Origin: Paracraurococcus sp049315625
GTDB taxonomy: Bacteria > Pseudomonadota > Alphaproteobacteria > Acetobacterales > Acetobacteraceae
Length of the DNA: 5,166 nt
Assembly (NCBI GenBank): GCA_049315625.1
Contig: JBMOJU010000361.1
Location: 1-5,166 of the forward strand
Direction of reading: 5' to 3'
The position numbers and the translations under genes are program-made. The notes beneath the pieces are model-generated. The model ran no database searches and was not told the origin of the DNA. It saw nothing but the letters and a program-made list of their open reading frames with translations. Every line of letters starts with the position of its first letter. Position 1 is the first letter of the stretch. This document shows, one piece after another, positions 1 to 5,166 of the stretch.

Positions 1-554
1 AGGCGACGCCCGGCGCGGTCGCCATCCGCATTATGATGCGCGGCGCGGTGCCGACCGACCCGGCCGATCCCGGGATCAACCGCGTGCTGGAGGCGGCGGG
101 GCGGCACGGGCTGCCGGTGAATCTGCTGGCCTATGGCCGGTTGGACCAGGTGCGGGCGCTGGCGGCGCGGCACCCGGGGACGCGGCTGGTGGTCGACCAT
201 CTCGGCCTGCAGCAGCCCTACGAGCCGCCGGCGCCGGCCCAACCCTGGGCCGACCTGCCGGCGCTGCTGGCGCTGGCGGCGCATGACAACGTCGCGGTGA
301 AGCTGACCGGCGCCGGCACCCTGTCGCGGGAGGCCTTCCCCTACCGCGACATCTGGGACCCGGTCTGCCGCATCCTCGACGCCTTCGGGCTCGACCGCTG
401 CATGTGGGGCACCGACTGGACCCGCGCGGTGGCGATCCTGAGCTATGCGCAAGGTGTCGAGGCGTTCCGGGTGACCGACCGGCTGACGGAGTCCGACCGC
501 GCCCGGCTGATGGGCGGCACGGTGCAGCGGATCTACGGATGGACGCCCGGCTGA
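1..554 (+). CDS. Amidohydrolase-2 family (COG3618, lactonase-like) hydrolase, 5'-truncated
   Basis: The frame is open from base 3 to the TGA at 552-554, giving about 183 visible residues. Reading continues upstream of the ATGs at 33 and 36 (residues ATPGAVAIRI), so those ATGs are probably internal. The family is usually 270-300 residues, so roughly 100 N-terminal residues, including the HxH metal motif, should lie left of the window. Visible landmarks are the strand motif RLVVDHLG with its His at 198-200, the KLTG motif near 300-311, the MWGTDW motif with the beta-8 Asp at 414-416, and the C-terminal helix ending RLMGGTVQRIYGW. These fit the TIM-barrel amidohydrolase-2 family (PF04909). Its characterised members include 2-pyrone-4,6-dicarboxylate lactonase (LigI), 4-sulfomuconolactone hydrolase and rhamnonolactonase. 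A cytoplasmic lactone- or ester-ring hydrolase is therefore likely; the substrate cannot be read from the sequence. The strand region LPVNLLAYG has no His, as is common in this subfamily. The next gene lies 105 bases downstream on the same strand, so co-transcription is possible. Confidence 0.87.
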   Translation, partial: ATPGAVAIRIMMRGAVPTDPADPGINRVLEAAGRHGLPVNLLAYGRLDQVRALAARHPGTRLVVDHLGLQQPYEPPAPAQPWADLPALLALAAHDNVAVKLTGAGTLSREAFPYRDIWDPVCRILDAFGLDRCMWGTDWTRAVAILSYAQGVEAFRVTDRLTESDRARLMGGTVQRIYGWTPG

Positions 555-595
555 CCCCGCCACGCTGAAACGGCACACGGGATCGTCAAGGCTGG

Positions 596-611
596 CTTGC
601 GCGCGCGCAAG
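596..611. repeat. Perfect 16-bp palindrome in spacer before ADH gene
   Basis: Bases 596-611 read CTTGCGCG followed by its exact reverse complement CGCGCAAG. Within it, 598-609 is a 12-base strictly alternating pyrimidine-purine run. As RNA it can form a 6-bp stem (596-601 with 606-611) closed by a CGCG tetraloop. No T-run follows, so it is not a textbook intrinsic terminator. It lies 42 bp after the amidohydrolase stop and 36 bp before the ADH Shine-Dalgarno. It could be an operator for a dimeric regulator, an attenuating hairpin, or a chance product of GC-rich spacer sequence. The rest of the 555-659 spacer shows no clear -35/-10 pair. Confidence 0.5.
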
Positions 612-646
612 GCGTGGCCGGCGCGGCGCTGCTGCGCTCGTCGCGT

Positions 647-653
647 GGAGGAA
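647..653 (+). promoter_or_regulatory. Shine-Dalgarno site fixing the ADH start
   Basis: GGAGGAA lies 6 nt before the ATG at 660. This supports ATG 660 over the in-frame TTG at 597, which would add 21 Arg/Cys/Ala-rich residues unlike the family N-terminus. It also supports 660 over the ATGs at 669 and 672. Confidence 0.8.
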
Positions 654-659
654 CGCCAA

Positions 660-1736
660 ATGGCCAGAATGATGCTCGCCGCCGCCTTCGAGGCGCCCGG
701 CCGGATCGCGCTGCGCGAGAAGCCGGTCCCGGAGGTCGGGCCGCTGGATGCGCTGCTGCGCGTGACGACGACCACGATCTGCGGCACCGACGTGCATATC
801 CTGAAGGGCGAATACCCGGTCGCGCCTGGCCTGACGATCGGCCATGAGCCGGTCGGGGTAATCGAGCGCCTGGGCAGCGCGGTGCAGGGGTATCGCGAAG
901 GCCAACGGGTGATCGCCGGCGCGATCACGCCGTCCGGCCATTCCAATGCCTGCCTCTGCGGCTGCGGCAGCCAGGACGGCGCCGGCACGGCGCATGGCTG
1001 GAAGCCGCTCGGCGGCTGGCGTTTCGGCAACACCATCGATGGCTGCCAGGCGGAATACCTGCTGGTGCCGGATGCGATGGCGAACCTGGCGCCGGTGCCG
1101 GACGGGCTGAGCGACGAGCAGGTGCTGATGTGCCCCGACATCATGTCGACCGGCTTCGGCGGCGCCGAGAGCGGCGGAATCCGCATCGGCGACACGGTGG
1201 CGGTCTTCGCCCAGGGGCCGATCGGGCTGTGCGCCACTGCCGGCGCGAAGCTGATGGGCGCGGCCCATATCATCGCGGTGGACCGGGTACCGGAGCGGCT
1301 GGCGATGGCGCGGCGGCTGGGCGCCGATTCGGTGGTGGATTTCTCGCAAGAGGATGCGGTCGCGGCGATCCGCCGGCTGACCGATGGCCGCGGCGTAGAC
1401 GTGGCGATCGAGGCGCTGGGCATCCAGGCGACCTTCGAGGCGGCGCTGCGGGTGCTGCGGCCGGGCGGGACGCTGTCCTCGCTGGGGGTCTATTCCAGCG
1501 ACCTGCGAATCCCGCTGGACGCCTTCCTGGCCGGCCTCGGCGACCACCGGATCATCACCACGCTCTGTCCGGGCGGGAAGGAGCGGATGCGGCGGCTGCT
1601 GGCGGTGGTCGCCTCCGGCCGGGTCGATCTGGAGGCGCTGGTGACCCACCGCTTCCGGCTGGAGCAGATCGAGGCGGCCTACGACCTGTTCGCGCACCAG
1701 CGGGACGGGGTGATGAAGGTGGCGATCACGCCGTAG
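660..1736 (+). CDS. Zinc-dependent medium-chain alcohol dehydrogenase (secondary-ADH type)
   Basis: A 358-residue protein starting at ATG 660 behind a strong ribosome site, the usual length for this family (COG1063). It should oxidise a secondary or hydroxy-acid alcohol to the carbonyl, or do the reverse, with NAD(P) in the cytoplasm. The catalytic zinc ligands match Thermoanaerobacter/Clostridium secondary ADH: Cys41 in ICGTD, His62-Glu63 in GHE, and Asp160 in the CPDIMSTGF motif. The GroES-like domain covers about residues 1-150. The Rossmann fold follows with AQGPIG at 184-189, where Ala replaces the first Gly of GxGxxG. Asp208 sits at the end of the second strand, which favours NAD over NADP (inference). 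The CPGGKERMRRLL segment and the VTH motif near the C-terminus also resemble the thermophilic secondary ADHs. The structural-zinc lobe is degenerate: in TPSGHSNACL two of the usual cysteines are Ser (residues 92 and 95), although Cys98, Cys100 and Cys102 remain. The substrate is unknown; 4-hydroxybutyrate or another hydroxy acid is possible given the semialdehyde dehydrogenase nearby. Confidence 0.92.
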   Translation: MARMMLAAAFEAPGRIALREKPVPEVGPLDALLRVTTTTICGTDVHILKGEYPVAPGLTIGHEPVGVIERLGSAVQGYREGQRVIAGAITPSGHSNACLCGCGSQDGAGTAHGWKPLGGWRFGNTIDGCQAEYLLVPDAMANLAPVPDGLSDEQVLMCPDIMSTGFGGAESGGIRIGDTVAVFAQGPIGLCATAGAKLMGAAHIIAVDRVPERLAMARRLGADSVVDFSQEDAVAAIRRLTDGRGVDVAIEALGIQATFEAALRVLRPGGTLSSLGVYSSDLRIPLDAFLAGLGDHRIITTLCPGGKERMRRLLAVVASGRVDLEALVTHRFRLEQIEAAYDLFAHQRDGVMKVAITP

Positions 1737-1778
1737 GGCAGATCGCCGCAAGGCGGAACCGCCGGCAGGCGTGACTCT

Positions 1779-1795
1779 GCTTTGCAAACCAAAGC
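1779..1795. terminator. Hairpin in convergent spacer, possible terminator
   Basis: GCTTTG (1779-1784) and CAAAGC (1790-1795) form a 6-bp stem with a 5-nt loop. The flanking GCAG (1765-1768) and CTGC (1796-1799) can extend it with a 10-nt bulge. It lies 42 bp past the ADH stop, between two convergent genes, where a two-way terminator is expected. No long T-run follows on either strand, so this is a candidate only. Confidence 0.4.
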
Positions 1796-1800
1796 CTGCA

Positions 1801-1833
1801 GCGACGGGCCGAACCGAAGATCAGGCCCGTCGC
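1801..1833. terminator. Strong GC-rich stem-loop, likely bidirectional terminator
   Basis: GCGACGGGCC (1801-1810) and GGCCCGTCGC (1824-1833) are perfect inverted repeats, giving a 10-bp stem with a 13-nt loop. It ends 8 bases before the cyclase stop codon (1842-1844, minus strand) and 65 bases or more after the ADH stop. It is therefore well placed to stop or protect transcripts arriving from both sides. There is no U-tract, as is common in very GC-rich genomes, so a role in mRNA 3'-end stabilisation is an alternative. Confidence 0.55.
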
Positions 1834-1841
1834 ACCAGGCG

Positions 1842-2630
1842 CTACTCCTCGAAGATCGCCACCGCCCGGGTCCAGCCGGCCGAGGCGCGGTGCACCTTCA
1901 CCGGGAAGCAGGCGACCATGAAGCCATCCGCCGGCAGGGCTTCCAGATTGTGCAGCTTCTCCATGTGGCAGTAGCCGATCTCGCGGCCGGCGCGGTGGCC
2001 TTCCCAGATGATGTCGGGGGAGGCACCCTCCGCCAGCCGCTGCTTCGTCACGCTGAAGGGGACGTCCCACGACCAGGCATCCGTGCCGCAGACGCGGATG
2101 CCCTGTTCCAGCAGGAACAGCGTCGCCGCCTTGCCCATGCCGCAGCCGACATCGATGTAGTCGTCCTCCCCGTACCGGCTGCCGGCGCGGGTGTTGACCA
2201 TGACGATCTCCAGCGGCTTCAGCACATGGCCGATGCGGTCCAGCTCCCGCGCCACGTCGTCGGGCTGCACCGTGTAGCCATCCGGCAGGTGGCGGAAGTC
2301 CAGCTTCACCCCGGGCTGGAAGCACCAGTCGAGCGGCACTTCGTCGATCCGCATGGAAGGCCGGCCGCCGGGGACCAGGGCTTCGTCCTGGCGGGGGAAG
2401 AAATGGTAGGGGCTGTCCAGATGCGTGCCGGCATGGGTCGACAGCCGCGCCTGCTCGCGCGCCGCGTAATTGCCCTCCGGCAACTGGTCCTGGCGGATGC
2501 CGAAATACTCCGCGATCGGCGGCGCGGTCATCTGGTGGTCGTGATAGTCGATCTGCGGCAGCGCCCAGGGCGGGTCGGACTTGATGCCCTGCTTCAGGGC
2601 GACCGAGATGTCGACGATGCGGCGGGGCAT
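1842..2630 (-). CDS. Cyclase-family (PF04199) metal-dependent hydrolase
   Basis: A 262-residue protein with no signal peptide, so cytoplasmic. The family signature HAGTHLDSPYHF (residues 66-77) supplies the HxxxHxD metal ligands His66, His70 and Asp72, with His76 following. A second ligand pair, His212 and Glu224 in EGHRAGREIGYCHMEK, has the 12-residue spacing seen in kynurenine formamidase. The family includes kynurenine formamidase (about 210 residues) and isatin hydrolase (about 260 residues). It hydrolyses amide or lactam-like bonds using Mn or Zn. The length and the GTDAWSWDVPF segment (about 182-192) place this one outside classical KynB, and no other tryptophan-catabolism gene is visible, so I give no symbol. 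It is the second gene of a two-gene minus-strand operon behind a solute receptor, with a 12-nt gap and probable translational coupling. This suggests it acts on the imported compound (inference). The start ATG at 2628-2630 is preceded by AGAGGA at 8 nt. Confidence 0.9.
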   Translation of the reverse strand: MPRRIVDISVALKQGIKSDPPWALPQIDYHDHQMTAPPIAEYFGIRQDQLPEGNYAAREQARLSTHAGTHLDSPYHFFPRQDEALVPGGRPSMRIDEVPLDWCFQPGVKLDFRHLPDGYTVQPDDVARELDRIGHVLKPLEIVMVNTRAGSRYGEDDYIDVGCGMGKAATLFLLEQGIRVCGTDAWSWDVPFSVTKQRLAEGASPDIIWEGHRAGREIGYCHMEKLHNLEALPADGFMVACFPVKVHRASAGWTRAVAIFEE

Positions 2631-2638
2631 GCGCGGAA

Positions 2639-2645
2639 TCCTCTA
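2639..2645 (-). promoter_or_regulatory. Ribosome site of cyclase gene overlapping upstream stop codon
   Basis: On the minus strand the receptor gene's TAG stop runs directly into the cyclase's Shine-Dalgarno, reading TAGAGGA, 8 nt ahead of the cyclase ATG. A terminating ribosome covers the next initiation region, so the two genes are probably translationally coupled. Confidence 0.7.
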
Positions 2646-3587
2646 TTCGGGTTGCACGCCGAGCGCGCGCAGCACCTCGGCATGGTCGTTGAAGGCGTCG
2701 TGCAGGCGCCGGGCGAAATCGGCGCGGCCGAGGAATTCCGGCAGCACCGACCAGCGCGCGGCCATCAGGCGGAAGCCTTCGGTCTGCATCGCCGCCTGGC
2801 AGGCGGCCTCCAGCTGTGCCAGCACCGGCTCGGGCGTCGCGCGCGGGGCGTAGAGCCCGCCGGCGGAGAGTTCCACCGCCTCGATCCCCTGCTCGCGCGC
2901 GGTCGGGACCGCGGCGAAGTCCGGATGCCGGCGCAGGGAAAACGTGCCGATCAGCCGCATCTCCCCGGCCCGCGCCATCGGCGCGCCGGAGGCGACGACG
3001 ATCGCCGCGGCATCCAGCCGGCCGGCCTTCACCTCCAGCAGCGCCTGGGCGTCGGCGCGGTAGGGCACGTGGACATACTCGCCGCCGGCGGCCTTCTGGA
3101 TCCGCGCCATGCCGATGGAGGGCGCCGAATTCGGCCCGGGCGAGCCGTAGGTAACCGGGCGCCGCCGCGCCTCTGCCACCAGCTCCGGCAGGCTGTGCCA
3201 CGGCGCATCGGCGCGGACCATGACGCCCAGGATGTTCTCGGTGACGTTGCAGATGGGGGCGATGGCGTCGGGGCCGAGGCCGGTGTTGCGGACCAGATGC
3301 GGCTGGATGGTCAGCGGGACGAGCGCGGAGAAGGCAAGGATATGGCCGTCCGGCGGGCTGGCGGCCAGCACGCGCAGGCCGACGACGCCGGAGCCGCCCT
3401 CCCGGTTCGTCACCACCACCGGCTGGCCAAGCTGCGCCGCCAGGCCATCCGCCAGCGCCCGGGCCACCGCATCCGCCTGGCTGCCGGTGGCGTAGGGGTT
3501 GATGATGGTCACGGGGCGGTCCGGAAAGGCGAAGGCGGCAAGCGGCAACAGCGCCAGCGCGGCCAGAAGCAACATCCCGCGGCGCAT
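2643..3587 (-). CDS. Bug/TctC-like tripartite tricarboxylate transporter substrate-binding protein
   Basis: A 314-residue periplasmic receptor. Residues 1-20 form a clear Sec signal peptide: MRRG, then a Leu/Ala-rich core, then AFA with cleavage before FPDRPV. The mature protein opens with PVTIINPY and follows the family order. QLGQPVVVTNREGGSGVVG lies at about 53-71 and PPDGH at about 78-82. YVHVPYRADAQALLEVKAGRLDA is near 165-187, and PDFAAVPTAREQG is near 224-236. These are the typical Bug lobes and ligand loops (PF03401). Such receptors bind small carboxylates or related compounds and hand them to TctAB membrane proteins, but no membrane subunit is in the window; orphan receptors are common in this family. 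The first ligand loop is unusual, with ATGSQAD where PGGxxD is usual. An AAGGGA ribosome site lies 10 nt before ATG 3585-3587; a second in-frame ATG four codons on would leave a weaker signal peptide. It is the first gene of the operon with the cyclase. The ligand is not readable from the sequence. Confidence 0.93.
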   Translation of the reverse strand: MRRGMLLLAALALLPLAAFAFPDRPVTIINPYATGSQADAVARALADGLAAQLGQPVVVTNREGGSGVVGLRVLAASPPDGHILAFSALVPLTIQPHLVRNTGLGPDAIAPICNVTENILGVMVRADAPWHSLPELVAEARRRPVTYGSPGPNSAPSIGMARIQKAAGGEYVHVPYRADAQALLEVKAGRLDAAAIVVASGAPMARAGEMRLIGTFSLRRHPDFAAVPTAREQGIEAVELSAGGLYAPRATPEPVLAQLEAACQAAMQTEGFRLMAARWSVLPEFLGRADFARRLHDAFNDHAEVLRALGVQPE

Positions 3588-3635
3588 GGCGTTCCCATCC
3601 CTTCGTTGCGGGCAGGCTAGGCCAGGGCGCGGCGC

Positions 3636-3648
3636 GGCGGAAGCCGCC
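3636..3648. repeat. Short inverted repeat beside the gabD promoter
   Basis: GGCGG (3636-3640) and CCGCC (3644-3648) flank AAG, ending 2 bases before the putative -35 box. It could be part of an operator shared by the divergent genes, but a 5-bp GC stem is easily found by chance in this sequence. Confidence 0.25.
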
Positions 3649-3649
3649 C

Positions 3650-3678
3650 CTGACAGCCGCGCCCGCCCGCCCTATCTT
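3650..3678 (+). promoter_or_regulatory. Sigma70-like promoter for gabD
   Basis: CTGACA (3650-3655) matches five of six bases of the -35 consensus. After exactly 17 bases, TATCTT (3673-3678) matches four of six of the -10 consensus. Transcription would start near 3685 and give a leader of about 22 nt holding the AAGGAGA ribosome site (3694-3700). TATCTT is the most AT-rich hexamer near this part of the spacer, which adds weight. For the divergent receptor gene I see no comparable pair in this 119-bp intergenic region, so its promoter is weaker, activator-dependent or of another type. Confidence 0.55.
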
Positions 3679-3706
3679 CCGGCGAACCAAGGGAAGGAGA
3701 CCGGCC

Positions 3707-5166
3707 ATGCTTGACGCCATCACGAGCCTGCCGCTGAAGGACCCCGATCTTTTCCGTCAGGCCAATTGCATCAACGGCGAATGGGTGCAGGCCGACAGCG
3801 GCAAGACGCTGGAGGTGCGCAACCCCTCCACCGGCGACGTCGTCGGCCGCGTCCCCGCTATGGGCGCCGCTGAGACCCGCCGCGCCATCGAGGCCGCGCA
3901 TGCCGCGCAGAAGGGCTGGCGCGCCATGCTGGCGAAGGAGCGCAGCGCGATCCTGCGCCGGCTGTTCGACCTGATGCTGGCCAATACCGACGACCTCGCC
4001 GCCATCATGACCGCCGAGCAGGGCAAGCCGCTGGCCGAGAGCAAGGGCGAGATCGCCTATGCCGCGTCCTTCATCGAGTGGTTCGCCGAGGAAGCCAAGC
4101 GCGTCTATGGCGACACCATCCCGCAGAACGCCAAGGGCCGCCGCATCATCGTGACGAAGGAGCCGATCGGCGTCTTCGCCGCCATCACGCCGTGGAATTT
4201 CCCGGCGGCGATGATCACCCGCAAGACCGGCCCCGGCTGGGCCGCCGGCTGCACCGGCGTGATCCGGCCGGCCAGCCAGACGCCATTCAGCGCGCTGGCC
4301 ATCGCCGTGCTGGCCGAGCGCGCCGGCATGCCGCCCGGCGTCTGCAACGTCATCACTGGGCCGTCGGGCGAGACGGGGAAGGAGCTGACCTCCAACCCGC
4401 TGGTGCGCAAGCTGACCTTCACCGGGTCGACCGAGGTCGGCCGGCTGCTGCTGGCGCAATGCGCGACGACCATCAAGAAGACCAGCATGGAACTCGGCGG
4501 CAACGCGCCGTTCATCGTCTTCGACGACGCCGACCTGGATGCCGCGGTGCAGGGTGCGATGGCGTCCAAGTACCGCAACACCGGGCAGACCTGCGTCTGC
4601 GCCAACCGGCTGCTGGTGCAGGACGGCGTCTACGACGCCTTCGCCGCGAAGCTGAAGGTGGCGGTTGAAGCCTTGAAGGTCGGTGACGGGATGGAACCGG
4701 GCGTGACCCAGGGCCCGCTGATCAACGCCGACGCGGTGAAGAAGGTCGAGGAGCACATCGCCGACGCCACGGCGAGGGGCGCCACCATCGTCACCGGCGG
4801 CCAGCGGCATGGCAATGGCGGCAATTTCTTCCAGCCGACCATCCTCGCCAATGTCCCGCACGACGCGATGATCTTCACCGAGGAGACCTTCGGGCCGGTG
4901 GCGCCGCTGTTCCGCTTCAAGGACGAGGCCGAGGCGATCGCGCTGGCCAACGACACACCCTTCGGCCTCGCGGCCTATTTCTACAGCCGCGACGTCGGCC
5001 GCATCTTCCGCGTGGCGGAGGCGATCGAGAGCGGCATGATCGGCATCAACGAAGGGCTGATCAGCACCGAGGTGGCGCCTTTCGGCGGCGTCAAGGAAAG
5101 CGGCCTGGGCCGCGAGGGCAGCCACCACGGGATCGAGGAATACCTCGAGGTGAAGTACCTCGCCCT
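3707..5166 (+). CDS. gabD: Succinate-semialdehyde dehydrogenase (NADP-type, GabD), 3' end cut by window
   Basis: 486 complete codons from ATG 3707 to the window edge, with no stop. E. coli GabD is 482 residues and ends KYMCIGL. Here the frame reaches KYLAL, so only a few codons should be missing. It oxidises succinate semialdehyde (or a close omega-semialdehyde) to the acid in the cytoplasm. Aldehyde-dehydrogenase landmarks are Asn164 in TPWNFP, the FTGST loop with Gly240, catalytic Glu262 in ELGGNAP, and nucleophile Cys296 in GQTCVCANR. The CVC pair (296 and 298) is the redox-sensitive pair of SSADHs. Arg172 (MITRK) and Arg290 (YRNTGQTC) match by motif the substrate-carboxylate arginines of human SSADH. 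Ser190 in PASQTP, as in E. coli GabD, favours NADP. Oddly, Arg187 replaces the near-invariant Lys of the KPASQTP motif, and GPGW replaces the usual GPAL just before it. AAGGAGA lies 6 nt before the start. It is transcribed away from the receptor gene. A related semialdehyde substrate such as glutarate semialdehyde cannot be excluded. Confidence 0.93.
   Translation, partial: MLDAITSLPLKDPDLFRQANCINGEWVQADSGKTLEVRNPSTGDVVGRVPAMGAAETRRAIEAAHAAQKGWRAMLAKERSAILRRLFDLMLANTDDLAAIMTAEQGKPLAESKGEIAYAASFIEWFAEEAKRVYGDTIPQNAKGRRIIVTKEPIGVFAAITPWNFPAAMITRKTGPGWAAGCTGVIRPASQTPFSALAIAVLAERAGMPPGVCNVITGPSGETGKELTSNPLVRKLTFTGSTEVGRLLLAQCATTIKKTSMELGGNAPFIVFDDADLDAAVQGAMASKYRNTGQTCVCANRLLVQDGVYDAFAAKLKVAVEALKVGDGMEPGVTQGPLINADAVKKVEEHIADATARGATIVTGGQRHGNGGNFFQPTILANVPHDAMIFTEETFGPVAPLFRFKDEAEAIALANDTPFGLAAYFYSRDVGRIFRVAEAIESGMIGINEGLISTEVAPFGGVKESGLGREGSHHGIEEYLEVKYLA

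Noticed and set aside
33..38. ATG codons at 33 and 36 as the true start of the amidohydrolase
   Set aside because: The frame is open to the window's left edge, the preceding residues look like family sequence, no ribosome site precedes them, and starting there would lose the first half of the barrel.
597..659. Upstream TTG start for the ADH, adding 21 residues
   Set aside because: The extension is Arg/Cys/Ala-rich and unlike family N-termini, and it overlaps the palindrome. ATG 660 has an ideal GGAGGAA at 6 nt.
533..1423. 296-residue minus-strand frame opposite the ADH gene
   Set aside because: It is antisense to a strongly conserved ADH, Ser/Pro/Arg-rich, and has no motif.
1782..3620. 612-residue open frame on the plus strand opposite the cyclase and receptor genes
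   Set aside because: It spans two well-recognised minus-strand genes and their gap, has a low-complexity composition and no recognisable domain. It is a GC-driven shadow.
1726..3723. 665-residue minus-strand frame covering the receptor and cyclase genes in another frame
   Set aside because: It is the out-of-frame reading of both real genes, rich in Arg/Gly/Pro/Ala. A fusion protein is not supported, since the real frames carry all family motifs.
4226..4267. Compensating frameshifts as the cause of the odd GPGW...GVIR segment in GabD
   Set aside because: The other two forward frames here do not give the canonical residues, and the correct frame holds on both sides with the motif spacing preserved. 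True substitutions are more likely.
3617..5128. 503-residue open frame on the minus strand opposite gabD
   Set aside because: It lies wholly antisense to a clear aldehyde dehydrogenase, has Arg/Ala/Gly/Asp/His-rich composition with no family motif, and lacks a credible ribosome site. It is a product of high GC3 removing stop codons.

Overview
This is a 5.2-kb, very GC-rich piece of bacterial chromosome. GC is about 70% by eye, and G or C dominates third codon positions on both strands. It carries five catabolism and transport genes packed tightly together. A Bug-family periplasmic solute receptor, a lactonase-type amidohydrolase, a cyclase-family hydrolase and NAD(P)-linked dehydrogenases together are typical of soil or water Alphaproteobacteria (Roseomonas/Acetobacteraceae-like) or Burkholderiales. 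I favour the former, with low to moderate confidence. No RNA gene, CRISPR array, insertion sequence, integrase or phage gene is visible.

Layout from left to right. (1) Bases 1-554, plus strand: the C-terminal part of an amidohydrolase-2/COG3618 protein whose N-terminus lies outside the window. (2) Bases 555-659: a spacer with a perfect 16-bp palindrome. (3) Bases 660-1736, plus strand: a zinc-dependent medium-chain alcohol dehydrogenase of the secondary-ADH type, complete. (4) Bases 1737-1841: a short convergent intergenic region rich in inverted repeats, probably a two-way terminator. (5) Bases 1842-2630, minus strand: a cyclase-family (PF04199) metal-dependent hydrolase. (6) Bases 2643-3587, minus strand: a Bug/TctC-like extracytoplasmic receptor with a signal peptide, lying upstream of the cyclase in the same operon with a 12-nt gap. 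(7) Bases 3588-3706: a divergent intergenic region with a good sigma70-like promoter facing right. (8) Bases 3707-5166, plus strand: GabD-type succinate-semialdehyde dehydrogenase, nearly complete, running off the right edge a few codons before its expected end.

How the genes may work together (inference): the Bug receptor would capture a small carboxylate in the periplasm. The cyclase-family hydrolase and/or the amidohydrolase would open a ring (lactone, amide or imide). The ADH and the semialdehyde dehydrogenase would then oxidise the resulting hydroxy acid to a dicarboxylate such as succinate. A gamma-lactone/4-hydroxybutyrate-like route fits the enzyme classes, but the sequence does not prove it. 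The two gene pairs are on opposite strands, so they need not be co-regulated.

I found no convincing undescribed system. The points most worth a second look are an Arg in place of the almost invariant cofactor-binding Lys in GabD, the 16-bp alternating CG palindrome ahead of the ADH gene, and the loss of structural-zinc cysteines in the ADH.
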